NCBI GenBank assembly: GCA_013396915.1
Contig: VWZL01000529.1
Location: 759,163-823,162, forward strand
DNA from: Stercorarius parasiticus
Lineage: Eukaryota; Chordata; Aves; Charadriiformes; Stercorariidae
Direction: 5' to 3'
DNA: 64,000 nucleotides
Positions 22,803 through 35,293 of the stretch are shown here, piece after piece. The translations under genes were made by a program, and so were the position numbers. How positions within the stretch are numbered: position 1 is the first letter of the stretch; every line of letters starts with the position of its first letter. Below the pieces are notes generated by a model. That model was not told the DNA's origin. It saw nothing but the letters and a program-made list of their open reading frames with translations, and made no database searches.

Positions 22803-25800
22803 CACGGTAAGGGTTCAGTCTAGCTCATAACGCAGCCTCTCCCTTCCCACAACTGAAACCAACTAACCAACAAAAAAAACCAAATCAACCCAGAAAAAAC
22901 AGATAAACTAAAAGGAATAAAACTATTTTTTTCTTAATCCCGATCTTTGGTGCACCCATTAATCTCTCCACTTGAGGTTCTCCAGTTTTATCCACGTATG
23001 TCAGTAGGCATTTATTGAGACTGATCTTTTGTATGGAACAATGTTAAATGTTCTTCAAGTCTAGAGACATACATGTTCTGATCACTGCTAATATTTGTTT
23101 TTCTTACTGCTTCATAAGAAATCTGTCTTACTGACACATATGTTTAAAACATAAGTTTCCATGGAAGAGCAAGAACACATCATAAAGTCATTTTTTATCT
23201 CATTACTACCTGAATTTTGTTGCACCTCCCTGAGTGACCGTTTCATTAGAAAGACGGAAAAGAAAAATAGATGATTATTGTTCATGTCAAGGAAGTACCA
23301 AAAATGTCTCGAGCACTTTACAAAAACATTAGGAACCACAGGCATAGCTGAAAAGACCATGAGATGGAATAAGCTCCTCCAAAGTCTAAGATATGTTGAC
23401 TGGAATTAAAGTGAGCACAAGAGTGGGTGAGTTGCTCAAAAGTAGTTTCCTGACAGCGCAAATCAGTGACAAAAAAACCACTACAATGAAAGAAAACCCT
23501 TCTCTCTTACCGCACGGCTGGTTATCTTGACTCTCGTGCATGAGGGAAATACATACTATTTCCTATGATCACACTAAACACTAAGTCCTGCACACATCAA
23601 TAGCTAGATATGCTTAGTTCTTTCTGCTTTTGAAATACTAATGAATCAACATTCAGCTGCACTGACAAAAAACAGTGTAAAAACACTCAAAAGTAACATT
23701 CATTTGCCATAGAAGGAACTCCCTACTTCCAACACTAATAATTTTAGCTGAAATTTCACTACACTAATTTCCCTCCACCTATGTACAAAGCATGATCTAA
23801 TAGAACAGAAATGCCCTCAGGCACCTTACACATCAAAAATATCCGAGCAGCCCTAGAATATTCTCATCATTGAAAAGCTGTATGTTCTCCACCAGTCATT
23901 GATTTCCAAAACACGTTATAAACAGAAAACTACTGCTAACATATATTGATTTTTATACATAAACAGATTATAAAACCAGAAGAGACTACTATGATGATCT
24001 AACATAAAAATGACCAAGGGAATTTTCCAGCTTAATTCCTGTTTGAAATAAACCATATAATTTAGCAAATCATCCAACACCGATGCAAAAGCGTCCAGTG
24101 GAGGGAAGCAATCACAAATCCTAGTAAGTTCTTGCTAACATTAATTTCCCTGCATTTTTAAGAATGTGCATGCCCTTTCTCCTTCAAGTATGTCTAACCT
24201 CAAAAGCCTTAGACAAGGACCCTTGTTAAACCTTTGCCTACTAGATGGAAGAGCTCTCTTCAAATGCAAAATTTGCTAGTGCACAAATACACTGTAGTTA
24301 CTATCAATACAAGACTATAGGCATCTAATGTCAGTTTGTACAGCTTTTTTAAAGATTTTTAATACGTTTGATGAAATTTAGAGAAGAATTGGTATAACTG
24401 AAGAACTGACAAACATCTTATAGCCAGACGTGCAGAAAGGTCTGTATTTCGTTAATTAAGAGGAGGGCTGAAAGGTTGCTTGAGCGCAATGGTAAGGTAC
24501 CTTCCCTAGTTCTGACAGCAACGCACTAACTTGTTCACACACTTGTAGACTTCAGGATGCTGCTTAACCACATTGCACGCAGTAGCAGACATGATGTGCT
24601 TCAACAGTACACTGGTTAGATGTGTGCCTGAGCGATTATTCCAATCACAGATGAATCTCACAATAGCCAACCACTTACACGCTCACAATAACCCACACTA
24701 CACTCTTCCAACAGATTTACACAGGGCATGGTTCCCAAAGATACGCTCTTTGCAAGGCTGTGGGAGGCTTCACAAATTATAACAAAAAGTCTGAGAGATG
24801 AAGGAAGGACTGAACTGTAAGAACATGCCAAAAAGAAAAAAAAAAGAACAAAAGTCTTTGGACACGATTAACATTTGTATATCCATAACTTAGCAACACA
24901 GTAAACCTGCCAGCTGGTGAGCAATACTCTCCACTATTTTTGTGTGCTGGGAAACAACCACCGTTCCCTCCTAATGAACATTGCTGTTCTCTTTGAAGAT
25001 AATATAATACACAGAAATTCTACTTACACTTCCCCATAATTAGGGACAGCACACTTACATTTAGTAGCTTTTGGTGTCTTGCAAAAAGCACCAAGGTAAT
25101 GCCCAGCTGAGAATCCTGTTTCATCTCTCTTTAAAAATGACTTGCCTCTTAATACTTCAATGAGTGATGATCATTATTGCATGACCTGCTGCATTAGCAC
25201 CACTTGCAAGACGTGAAATTAGTTTTCCTCTACTTGACACTCGATAAACCACAATGTGTACAATGGCAGTGAAGACTAAGACTGAGAGATTCAGATGGCG
25301 CTATGCAATCCAGAAGTCGGGTACATCAGGCTCGGCCAATCAGCTGAAAAACGGGTTAATTTTCCACAGGCCAGAGAGGAGGGCTGTTCTGTGCTAGTGA
25401 TCAACATTCACACCCGCCAACCTTGCTAGGTGCTTGCGAGCCATTTGATGCTTAATAACATTTCCATCCCCCAAGTGGCATGTGAATGGCCTGTGATAAC
25501 CAGCACAGAAGACTTGTAGCAGCAGAATAACAGAGCAGCAGAAACACAAATCCCTAAAATGCCACTATAAATTAGAAACATTTTAACTTTTTACTACAAA
25601 TTCATTTTTCCCCACTGTTCGTGATCTTGCATTACCCCAGATTCCTACAAGTACCTCCCTACAGACCCGGTTACTCCTTTATATTTCATGACCATGCCAG
25701 GTCCCTTTTCTTCTTTCTTTGTTCATGCTCCTCATATAAATTGCACACAATCATGATCTTTTGAATTTATCTTTCATTTTCTAACCCAAGCTCTATATGT

Positions 25801-28800
25801 GCCCCGCTTGTTTGTTACACAGCACAGCCTAGAAGGTCACCTCACAGCAAGCAATTCTTTAGAAACAATTTAAAACATATTCTGTATTTGCAAAAAAACT
25901 GCTCTTCATGGGAGAGGCCACAGCTGCACATTCCAGTTACAAGAAAAAATTAATCAAACAAAGAGAACCTACAATTAGAATTAAAAGGCCCAAAGCCTGC
26001 ATCCTGCCACTTTGGAATACACAGGTCTGTACCCCAGCCTTTCTCTCTCTAGGCTGGGATATGAGGAAGTTTTTCTTCAGCTTGATCTGAACAAAAATCA
26101 AGTGGCGTACCAACAAGCAAAAGATGTCTGATTTCAACACTACTAAACCTCTGGTACACTATCATTTTTTGCAATTGCTATTTTTGCAAAAGCTATTTGC
26201 AATTTTCTTTGCAAAACAATTTGTAATGAGGGGCTTAAAGTGATGCCAGCAACAACATCAGCACTTACACAGTGTTTTTCAGCTGTAATTCTCAAAAGCA
26301 TTTTAAGAAGAAGGAGTTTAATTTTAGCATAGAGTCAAGTCAGTCACAGCAGACGTGGAGTTTGCGAACTGCAATCAATTCTCACAAAGTTCTTATTAAT
26401 GATCTGAAATAACAGTTCTATTCAAGCTTTAAATGGCAAGTGGCTGCCAATTATGCACAACACTGTTTGTCATTGTGCTTTAGGAGAATATTCACTAGGA
26501 ACTAATACATTTTCTTTTGTGCCCAAATGCAAAATTCCCAAACTGTTATCAAGAGAAAATGCCAAACTGCCCAATTTCAATACAACTTTAAAGAGACCCA
26601 GAATAATTCCTCAGTTTCACCAGTAAGAAACAAATCCATTTTTTGACGAATTAAATCATGTTTTAGGGTTGTAACTAATTTGCTAATGTTGTCAGCAAAT
26701 AACTATTACCTAACATTATCAACAACTATGGGTAACCTGGAATATTTATCAACATTTAGTACACCACACAATTTTTAATTAAAAACACCACACAAATACA
26801 GTATCTCTCATTCAGTTCCAGATTTGTGAAATATCTATTTAGCAGTCTATTAATCCAATAAAACAAATAAAATCCTTTCTTTAAAAAAAAAAGATTTCAA
26901 AAACTCAATGATCATAAAGGAAATAAAGTTTCTTCATTTCAATTTAACTTTTTGAACTTGCCAAATCATGCTATATTTACAAGGTACTTACTTACATATT
27001 TTTCATTCTAACTACATTGATAAGAATAAAAAAAACCACAGTTTTAAAAACCCTCTGATTATCTAAGGTGAATTTAAAACTTTTTTAAAAATAGGTGACA
27101 CATAAAATGATATATTGCTCTTCTATCTGTAAATGCCAGTTTCACATTTTACATTTGTAGAAGTAGACGTCATTAGAGAGGCACCTTTCAGAGAGCTTCT
27201 CCGAGTAACAGTGATGTAGACTAAATACAAAACCTGCAGCAAGCTTTGACACACATCACAGAACTCTGAAGGTGAAAAATTGAGGTTTCTTTTAAGGTAA
27301 GATGAGANTTTTCTGAGCAGGCACAAGTGCCCCGAGTCGGTCAGCAGTTGAGCAGATATGAGCAGCCAAATGTGAGGTTCAATTGTGAAAGCAACACTCA
27401 AGCATTTTACTGTCTGATATGAGCTAACGTCAAAGCGAACAGCAAACACCGCAACTGAAACGAACAGCCAAAAGGCAAATGCAGCATCTGGCCTGCGCTG
27501 GCCAAGGCAGTGACTCAGCCTCAGCTATGGTGACAACGCATAGTAAGAGACAGATGCAAAATCCAGTGGTCAATAAAATTGCTACTCTAGTACAGAAAAC
27601 TGATGAAGCTCAGAAATACAGCTGGAAGAGGGCTCTTCTGCAGTCTTGACCATTTCCGCGCTGGTTGGCTGGACAGGATGAATCATCAGTCACAAGCACC
27701 AAGTGATGGCTCTTCATGAATAGTGACCTTGTTTAACACGTAAGGGAAATGTAAGATTTCTTTCTCTAATACGTTCATTTAAAGTAACATCAATTAAGGA
27801 TGAATTTAGATTCGAGTTCTGTCTGAACTCAACTGAAAACCTCATGTCATCTAAAATTACATCTTGCCCTCTGATGCTTATAAACATGAATGAAATAACA
27901 GAAAGCCTTGACTGTTCAACCTCTTCTGTGTTTCCTGTTTTAGAAGACAGTTGATGTTATATCATCTGCATGGAGAGGTCTAAAAAGCCACACAATATGC
28001 CAGTGAATAAAACATTTTTTTTTACTAACTCAGAAAATGTAATCTTTCATGCACATGAGGCAACACAAGATTGACCAAGAGTAACCAAACTACAGTGCAG
28101 GCCTAAACCTGTTGCCATTTCAGCTCAAGAAAGATCAACAGTGCAGGAATGAGCCTGAAAAAGAAAACAAAAAAAGGAATTGTTCCTGCCTTGTGCTACT
28201 GCAACTATTCAAAAAGGCTGGTGGTTTTTTTTTACTGTTGCGATGGAAGTACTATTGTCTCTTTATCAAAAAAATGGGAACACTGGAAAGTTAGTTATTA
28301 CACATTATAGAAATTGTCACTGTCAGAACCAGGATTATGACTAATTTCTCATAATTAAGTTTTTATATACACACACCTCAAAGAAATGCAAAAAACCTAC
28401 TAAAAATACTTTTAAAATCTTGGAATATTTCATTGAAGTTAAAATTTGAAATGAAATATTTGTTTATTTACCGGTCTTCAGTTGTTTGACTGGTTAATTA
28501 TTAACTTACTGTCCCGTCATCTGTACGGTAACTATCAAGAAGACCACTCAAGAAAATAAGCACTTCAGTGGAAGCCTTTTCCTCAACCAACCACAGTGCC
28601 CTGAACAGAATACAAGACGGACTTTTCCACCCTCGTGTCCTGGCTGATGCCATCGGTCCCAGATATGGTTCAAGTATTGGTATTATTTCACCTCTGTGTG
28701 TAAATTCCTATGTGTTGTTTTGCTATCAACTCATAAAAAAAATTTCTACCAATCTTTTCACTGCTAAATCATTTTATCATACTTGAAATAGAAATCAGAA

Positions 28801-30538
28801 TAGCAACATGATTCTTATGTGCTTTTAACTCAATGAAATCTAAGCAAAATACAGACTTTTCCATCTAGGTTTGAGCAGGACGAACAACCAAACAGGATGC
28901 TGCTGCACGTCTGTTACAGTTTACTCCATCCAGAGAGTCTCCAAATCCCAGAGGGACGGGAGGATTGAGTACCAGTATCAAACGTTACAAGGGATGGTGA
29001 CATCCTCACTTGTTGAGGTCACCCCTGCCTCTGATGGCAATGCTGCACCTGTGTTTTCTGCTCAGCATTAGACAAGTTAGAATGAGTACTTGATTCTAAA
29101 TGAGTACTTCATTCACAATGAATACTTCATATGAAGTATTCATCTGTCTGAACAGGCCAGTAATTCTAAAGGGTACTTAGAACTTTTTACTCTTATTAGT
29201 TGTACTTTGTTAACACTAAGGAGTCGGATTAGCAACACAACTTTTCTATATGAGTAGCCTTCTGGACGTGGCCCACAAACATGCCATGTAAACGAAAGGA
29301 AATTCACTCCCAAAACATAATTCAGAGGAGCCTACTTTTAAAATTTAACTTAATGAGTAATTTACAAAAACTGAGTTTCAAATCCAAAGCAAACTGTTAA
29401 GACACCTCCCCTTTGTTTCAAAAACAGGCAAGCAAAACTGTCCCATCTAAATTTAGTAAATAACCATAAATTAGACCTCTGCATTAAGAACAGTGAGCGA
29501 CTGCAAACCAAGTTGTATCTGCAGATGCAACGAAGTCAGTATGACTTTGCAGTATTTTAACCTTCCTTAGTGATTCCTGAGACTCGGGGCTGTCTACTCG
29601 AGAGGAGAATGGTTGTTTCTTTTGTGGTGGGACAGTAATGAAAAGCTATACTGAGAAGTATTTCAGAGGTATAAAATTTTTTACGTACTGGAAAAAACAC
29701 CAAAGAAAATCATTGAATTAGCATGCACCTACTGTCTCAAATCGTCTGAATGAAATGCTTGCTGTGCTGTATACACAGGGTACTTTGTGCAACAGCACCT
29801 ACAGATATGGCTGTAAAAGTGCCAAGCACTCTCAGCAGAGCGCCAAGCAGCTTGCAGCATTTTGTCCTAAACAAAACTGAACATGGCCGTAACAGTTTTC
29901 TCGAGTTTGCAGCAATCCATCAGAAGCTTTTACAATCAGAAAGTGTTAATGCCACCATATAAGACAGCAGCTTTGCACTCATGTCCACAAATTCCTAGCG
30001 ACAATGTGAGTATTTTCATTTTGTGTTAATACAGGCAGGAAAAAAAAAAATCAAATCAATTTTCTATGACCCTACAGCAACTGCTGAAAATATGTCATTA
30101 AAAGAATGCCTTCCCATGTGTTTATCCAGTGCTGATACACATCTGGTTTCAAAACTACCAGTTACATCACTGGTATTTGTGCTTCCACTGCCTGAATAAA
30201 ATCCCACTACCTACCTTCTCAAGTATACAAAGAGGCTCTACATCACACATATCTATAATCTAACAGTCCCCTATCTTCAAAAAGTCTCAAAACCAATAAA
30301 ACCCAACATTGTTATTTTTTTTTATTTTCCTTCCCATTTCCTCTGCCTGCTTTTCCTCTGGTACCTACCTCTGCCTTAATCCTCCCATGAAGGTTCACAG
30401 CTGGTAGTGCAAGAGCACTGCAATCCACATCCATTCCTTGTTTTCTGGAGCACGTCCTGGCCTATGCTAGTTTCATTTACTCACCAGTACCTGTCCAATC
30501 TCCACTGAAAGGATACACATATGACAACCGAACCAACC
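22803..30538. other. Intronic sequence, no gene seen
   Basis: This is unique AT-rich DNA with one ambiguous base at 27308 and the palindromic repeat at 29083. The segment about 25240-25520 is less AT-biased (aatccagaagtcgg, ccaatcagctg) and could be a conserved non-coding element. That cannot be judged from one sequence. Confidence 0.5.
29083..29143. repeat. Three 18-bp repeats ending in a 26-bp perfect palindrome
   Basis: Units at 29083, 29101 and 29119 share tgarTACTTsAT... with an 18-bp period (tgagtacttgattctaaa, tgagtacttcattcacaa, tgaatacttcatatgaag). Across the third unit, 29118-29143 is a perfect inverted repeat with half-site atgaatacttcat and no spacer. Confidence 0.95.
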
Positions 30539-30570
30539 TATATATATATATGTGTATATATATATACACA
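30539..30570. repeat. (TA)n / (TG) microsatellite, self-complementary
   Basis: TA dinucleotides run on both sides of a central tgtg, followed by acaca. The tract can fold on itself. Confidence 0.95.
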
Positions 30571-30736
30571 CTTGTGTTACAGGAGTTACTATTTATATTG
30601 CAATGTTTATATTAATATATATCACGGCTCAACCAAAAACAATGGCTCTTATGGCATGATCCATTAAACATTAAGAATGTTTGCAACTAGCGTGTTCAAA
30701 AAATAAAACTGATTTATGACTCCAAACATCTTGGAG

Positions 30737-31262
30737 ATCATAGAATCATAGAACCATAGGGTTGGAAGGGACCTCTGGAGATCATCTAGTCCAACCCCCC
30801 TGCCAGAGCAGAGTCACCTTAGAGCAGGTTGCACAGGAACGCGTCCAGGCAGGTTTTGAATGTCTCCAGAGATGGAGGCTCCACCACCTCTCTGGGCAGG
30901 TTGTTCCAGTGCTCTGCCACCCTCAAAGTAAAGAAGTTCATCCTCATGTTTAGGTGGAACTTCCTATGCTCAAGTTTGTGCCCATTACCTCTTGTCCTGT
31001 CACTGGGCACCACTGAAAAGAGCCTGGCCCCATCCTCCTGACACCCACCCTTTAAGTATTTATAAGCGCTGATAAGGTCTCCCCTCAGTGATCTTTTTTC
31101 CAGACTGAAGAGACCCAAATCCCTCAGCCTTTCCTCATAAGAGAGGTGCTCCAGTCCCCTGATCATCTTTGTAGCCCTTTGCTGCATCCTCTCCAGCAGT
31201 TCCCTGTCCTTCTTGAACCGGGGAGCCCAGAACTGGACACTGGCGAGGCCACTGTGGGAGCC
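30737..31262 (-). mobile_element. CR1 LINE, ORF2 C-terminus open without stops
   Basis: Read on the minus strand, one frame is open from about 31250 to the stop after 30819. It carries [52 protein letters not shown], and [18 protein letters not shown], which is the C-terminal part of CR1 ORF2. Next come the short 3' UTR and the end (ggttggaagggacctctgg and catagaatcatag seen on the plus strand). The 5' end is truncated near 31262. Its clean frame suggests a younger insertion than the others. Confidence 0.94.
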
Positions 31263-32669
31263 TTCTACCTCAAAACTGGCATCTACAAATTTTCATAAGC
31301 ACAATCAGAACGTGTTTTACTTTGGAGGGAGAAGACTTGTGGAATACAAACTGTAGACAGATCCATTAAATCTGTCATGTTTTTTTGCATAACTGTGTCA
31401 CATTTCAGATGGGTATTTCCCTGACATACTATATACCACAGATTAAACATGATGATGCTAATTGACCGTTCCTAAATATAGGCTGCCTGCTGCAGCACAG
31501 GGATTTAAAAACAGAGCGTACACCAGAGCTACCTCCGCAAGCCAACACTGAAGTGAAAAGATTTTTGTCAGCATCCGGGAAATCATAGCTGGATGCTAAG
31601 CTTTGTCATGGCCTAAAAAAGTATTTCTATAACTTTTTTTGTCTGCTTTTTTAAGTGTTGTTCTTAACACTAACAAACCATTAGCAGATTGTGTTTGTCA
31701 ACATGATCTGTAAAAAAAACAACTCCACAATAAAATGCTGCCCTGTTTGAAATGCCGTTCTTGGCGCAAGGCGTTAAGCCGAGTTCTGCCCCCAGCCTCC
31801 AGAGAACAGCGCAGCAGGAGCCAGCTCCCGAAACCATTTTTAGAAAGAGGACAAGCCTGCTTTCCCAGAGCATGTTTTCACATAGAGGTTTAAATAAAAA
31901 TCCAGTTTCATTATTTATAATGATTATTTCTAACTCATTGTAATGAATCCAAAAAGGAAGCTATAGAAAACTAAAGAGTTTTTATATTCATTAACAAAGT
32001 AATTATATCTTGTGGTTATTTGCTTAAACAAGCTATTTCAGCCTACAGTGGTTACCCTTAGGAACCTGTGGTAGCCGAGTGCCAATACCACAATATTTGC
32101 CATACACTGTATTAATCCACATGCCAGAAAATCAAAGGCTAAGGATGTCACAGAGACCACAGCAATATTCATTTTACCTGCTAACGGTGTCAGCTTTTTT
32201 AATCACATCCATTAGATTTAGAGAGAACCTAAAGTACAAAGAAACGGCCCAGCAAGAAGTTAGAGAGCTGCAGCAACTATACGAGAGCATGTGTATGGTA
32301 ACAAACTGCTGTACGAAAAGGAATCCGAGGGAAGTTTTCAGTGCTCATAAACATTTTGGATCAGAGAGCTTTTCCAACAGACACAGAAATTTGAATTCAG
32401 CACCATCAAGGATGGTAAGCACTTGAGTAAAGGTAGTTTATGATCAAAGGCAGCAATACCCATAGGATCGACATTGTGTTGAGGCCTCCTTTACAGTCTT
32501 AGCGTACCAAAACTGAATGATGAAGTGCTGACGTGACAGATCATGTTCTGGAGATGCTACTTCTAACACAGCTGGCTCCTTTCCACATACCACGTTGAAG
32601 GGGGAGCTACTAGAACATAAAGCAGCAGCAAATAGCAATAAAAGCTTCTAGGATGAATACGGTTCTGCT

Positions 32670-32712
32670 CCTTAGCAGAATCTTTTTTTTTTTTTTTTTG
32701 GTCCTGCTAAGG
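32670..32712. repeat. Inverted repeat enclosing a poly-T tract
   Basis: ccttagcag (32670-32678) and ctgctaagg (32704-32712) are perfect inverted copies. The 25-base loop contains 17 consecutive T (32683-32699). Confidence 0.92.
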
Positions 32713-35272
32713 TGAGGTAATGATGCCTTCAGCTTGACAGAAGACAAAAATCCAAATAATAAAAGGATTACCCAGCAACTGTAACATGAGATGAAGACTG
32801 CAATATTAACAAATGCAGGATGATTCAGCACAGAAAATAGTAGGAGAGGGAAGCATTATGAACTGCCTTTAAATTGTCTTGAAATTTGATTCAGCCAAAT
32901 ACAATTAACCCAGCCCATCCTCTAAATGAAGTTGCGTAAGAAAGCACAAGTGAAACATCAACCAAAATATTGAGTTTATATTTTTCTGCGTATATCTAGC
33001 AAATATTCAGGTATTGTCCTTGACTTTAAAATATAAAGCGAAAGCATAGTTAGCATACAATGTAGATGTCTAATATTGTTTCATTTTATTAAAATGTTTG
33101 CATGTTTTCTCAAACTCTTCGTGAAACTACATAAGCTGGTCCATCATAAATACGTATCCTTCTTTCCTCTCTCCTCCTCTGCCTTCTGTTGCTCCTATTG
33201 CTCTGAAGGCTTCACCAAACTAGAGCTGGCACTTCAGTAGGTCCCTTTTCAAAGAGAAAAAGCACTGACTTGTGAATGGCAAGACTACTATTTGTGACTA
33301 CTGGCAAGACCAAGTCAACAGTGACCGTAGAACATAACTCTTATCTAGCACACAAAGGACTCAACAGTGGCACTATGTTGGGGCTTTTCTGTAAGGCCTC
33401 ACTCAGAACAGGTTAAGAACAAGGAACAAGGCCTTGTTCTGCCACTTCTCCGTCAAAAGACCACAAGGACTTCACTTTTGTATGGTCTATCCATCCAAGC
33501 AAAGGGGTTATCACTTACATTTCTGTTGCTTTCCTCTTCCCCTACAACCACCTTTATATATTTGTGTGGCAACCATCACCTCACTATCCTTAGTGAAGTA
33601 AATGAAAGCTAACAGTTCGTAGAATTTAGCACAAAAGAAAGAGAAACCTATCATGTACTGCACTTTGTTAAGTCAACTACTGTTGGTTATATAAGAAGAA
33701 CTATTTTAAGAATATTTAATTAAATCATTTATTCTATTACCAGATTGTCAGTAGCTTCCACTAAATGGAGATAGATTTTCAAGCAAGGTTTTCTCCATTA
33801 CTTCATCCACTAGACAAATAAAAGCATACAAAATGGAGATGCTAGAGAATTTCATATCCAGATCTCCAACATTCCTTATTTTTATTCCATCCTGGCTGTC
33901 ATTCTCATTTCAGAGCTTGGTTTCTTTATAGATTGATTTATTTTTTTTCTTTGCCTGAGTTAGAAATGACTCATCACCTAAGTTATGATGAAATGTTCCA
34001 ATAATGGTACATTCAATCAAATGGAATAGAGACAAAGTCTTGAGGTACCCTTTCCTTGAAGCATCTTCCAATTATTAATACATGATCTGTTCCAGATAGG
34101 CATAAATTGAAGTTACTACTCTTTCCTTTAAAACTTCCGATCACGACCCTACTACATAAAATAAAGGAAGGGAAGAAAACCAACCTGCATACACAGAATG
34201 TTCTAGTCCCACCCCATGAGCTAAAATACTCTTGCTTTTTGCTGTACAACATCGGGATAAGATTTTTATTTAGAAATCAAAAGGAAAATGTGACCTCAAA
34301 TAATGTCATGTAAAAGTCTGACACATAAAGAAGCTCTAATATAGGATCAGTTACCTGGATATCTCTCTCTACAATTTTGAAGCTGAAAATAATGCAAGAC
34401 TGCAATAAAAGCTCCAATTCCTTATGTTGTCCTGAACACAATGCACCCTGAATAACCAGTATTCACAAATTATAAACCAAATCCTATATTCTTTACTATG
34501 AAGAAACTTGGCTATAAATGGAGTTTTCCAGGTAGTCCACACCTATTTGTCAGTTCAACTCTCTCTTTGATCTAACTGCTGTGTATCTTGTACAGCACCA
34601 TCTTCATAATCCTCAACAGTAGATTTAGCCATCATATAGACCTGCTTGAAGAAGTTGACAAAGGAAGTGGTATTTACAACGCCTGTCACTGACCATCAGG
34701 GAGACTAGTCTCTCCTTTTTCCAAGCACCCGGGAACTGTAAAGTGCAACTTCTGCTTCCAGTCAAAATGGGTTTCGTGAAACCAGGGAGCTCAAAGCAGC
34801 ATGATAGAAAGTAAAGAACAGAAGAAGGTAGTCATCAGGCCACTCATCATCTTCATACGGTTCACTGCAATTGAATAATTAACTCAGTAGTTCCCCTTAA
34901 AAAAAAAAACAAAAACAAAAACACCAAGATATTAACTACTATTCCAAAAGAAACAAAAATTGCATGCAATTACATTTCTCTCTGTTGACACAATTACTAA
35001 ACATGGGAGGTTATCAAAACATAAAACCAAAGTGACACTCTACAGCTAACAAACAGGATAGAAACAAATAATAGCTGCATCATGCAGTATCTTCGCTACA
35101 GAACTGTATCTATTTAATTGTATTTTAATAGTGGAAGAATGTTGAGCTGGCTGTCTTTGACCTGTTGTTTCACCGTAACAGGGGTAGTGGTTTGTGGATC
35201 TGCAAATGGCCAAACAGCACTTACCTGGGACTTGAAGAAAATGGTGCAATACCATGCCAGGCATAATAATTT

Positions 35273-35293
35273 AAAAAAAAAAAAAAAAAAAAA
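35273..35293. repeat. Poly-A tract (21)
   Basis: 21 uninterrupted A follow ataatt. No target duplication or coding remnant was found upstream, so it is not called a processed retrocopy. Confidence 0.95.

Noticed and set aside
27123..27449. 108-codon minus-strand frame
   Set aside because: It contains an N, shows no known domain, and has no convincing splice sites.
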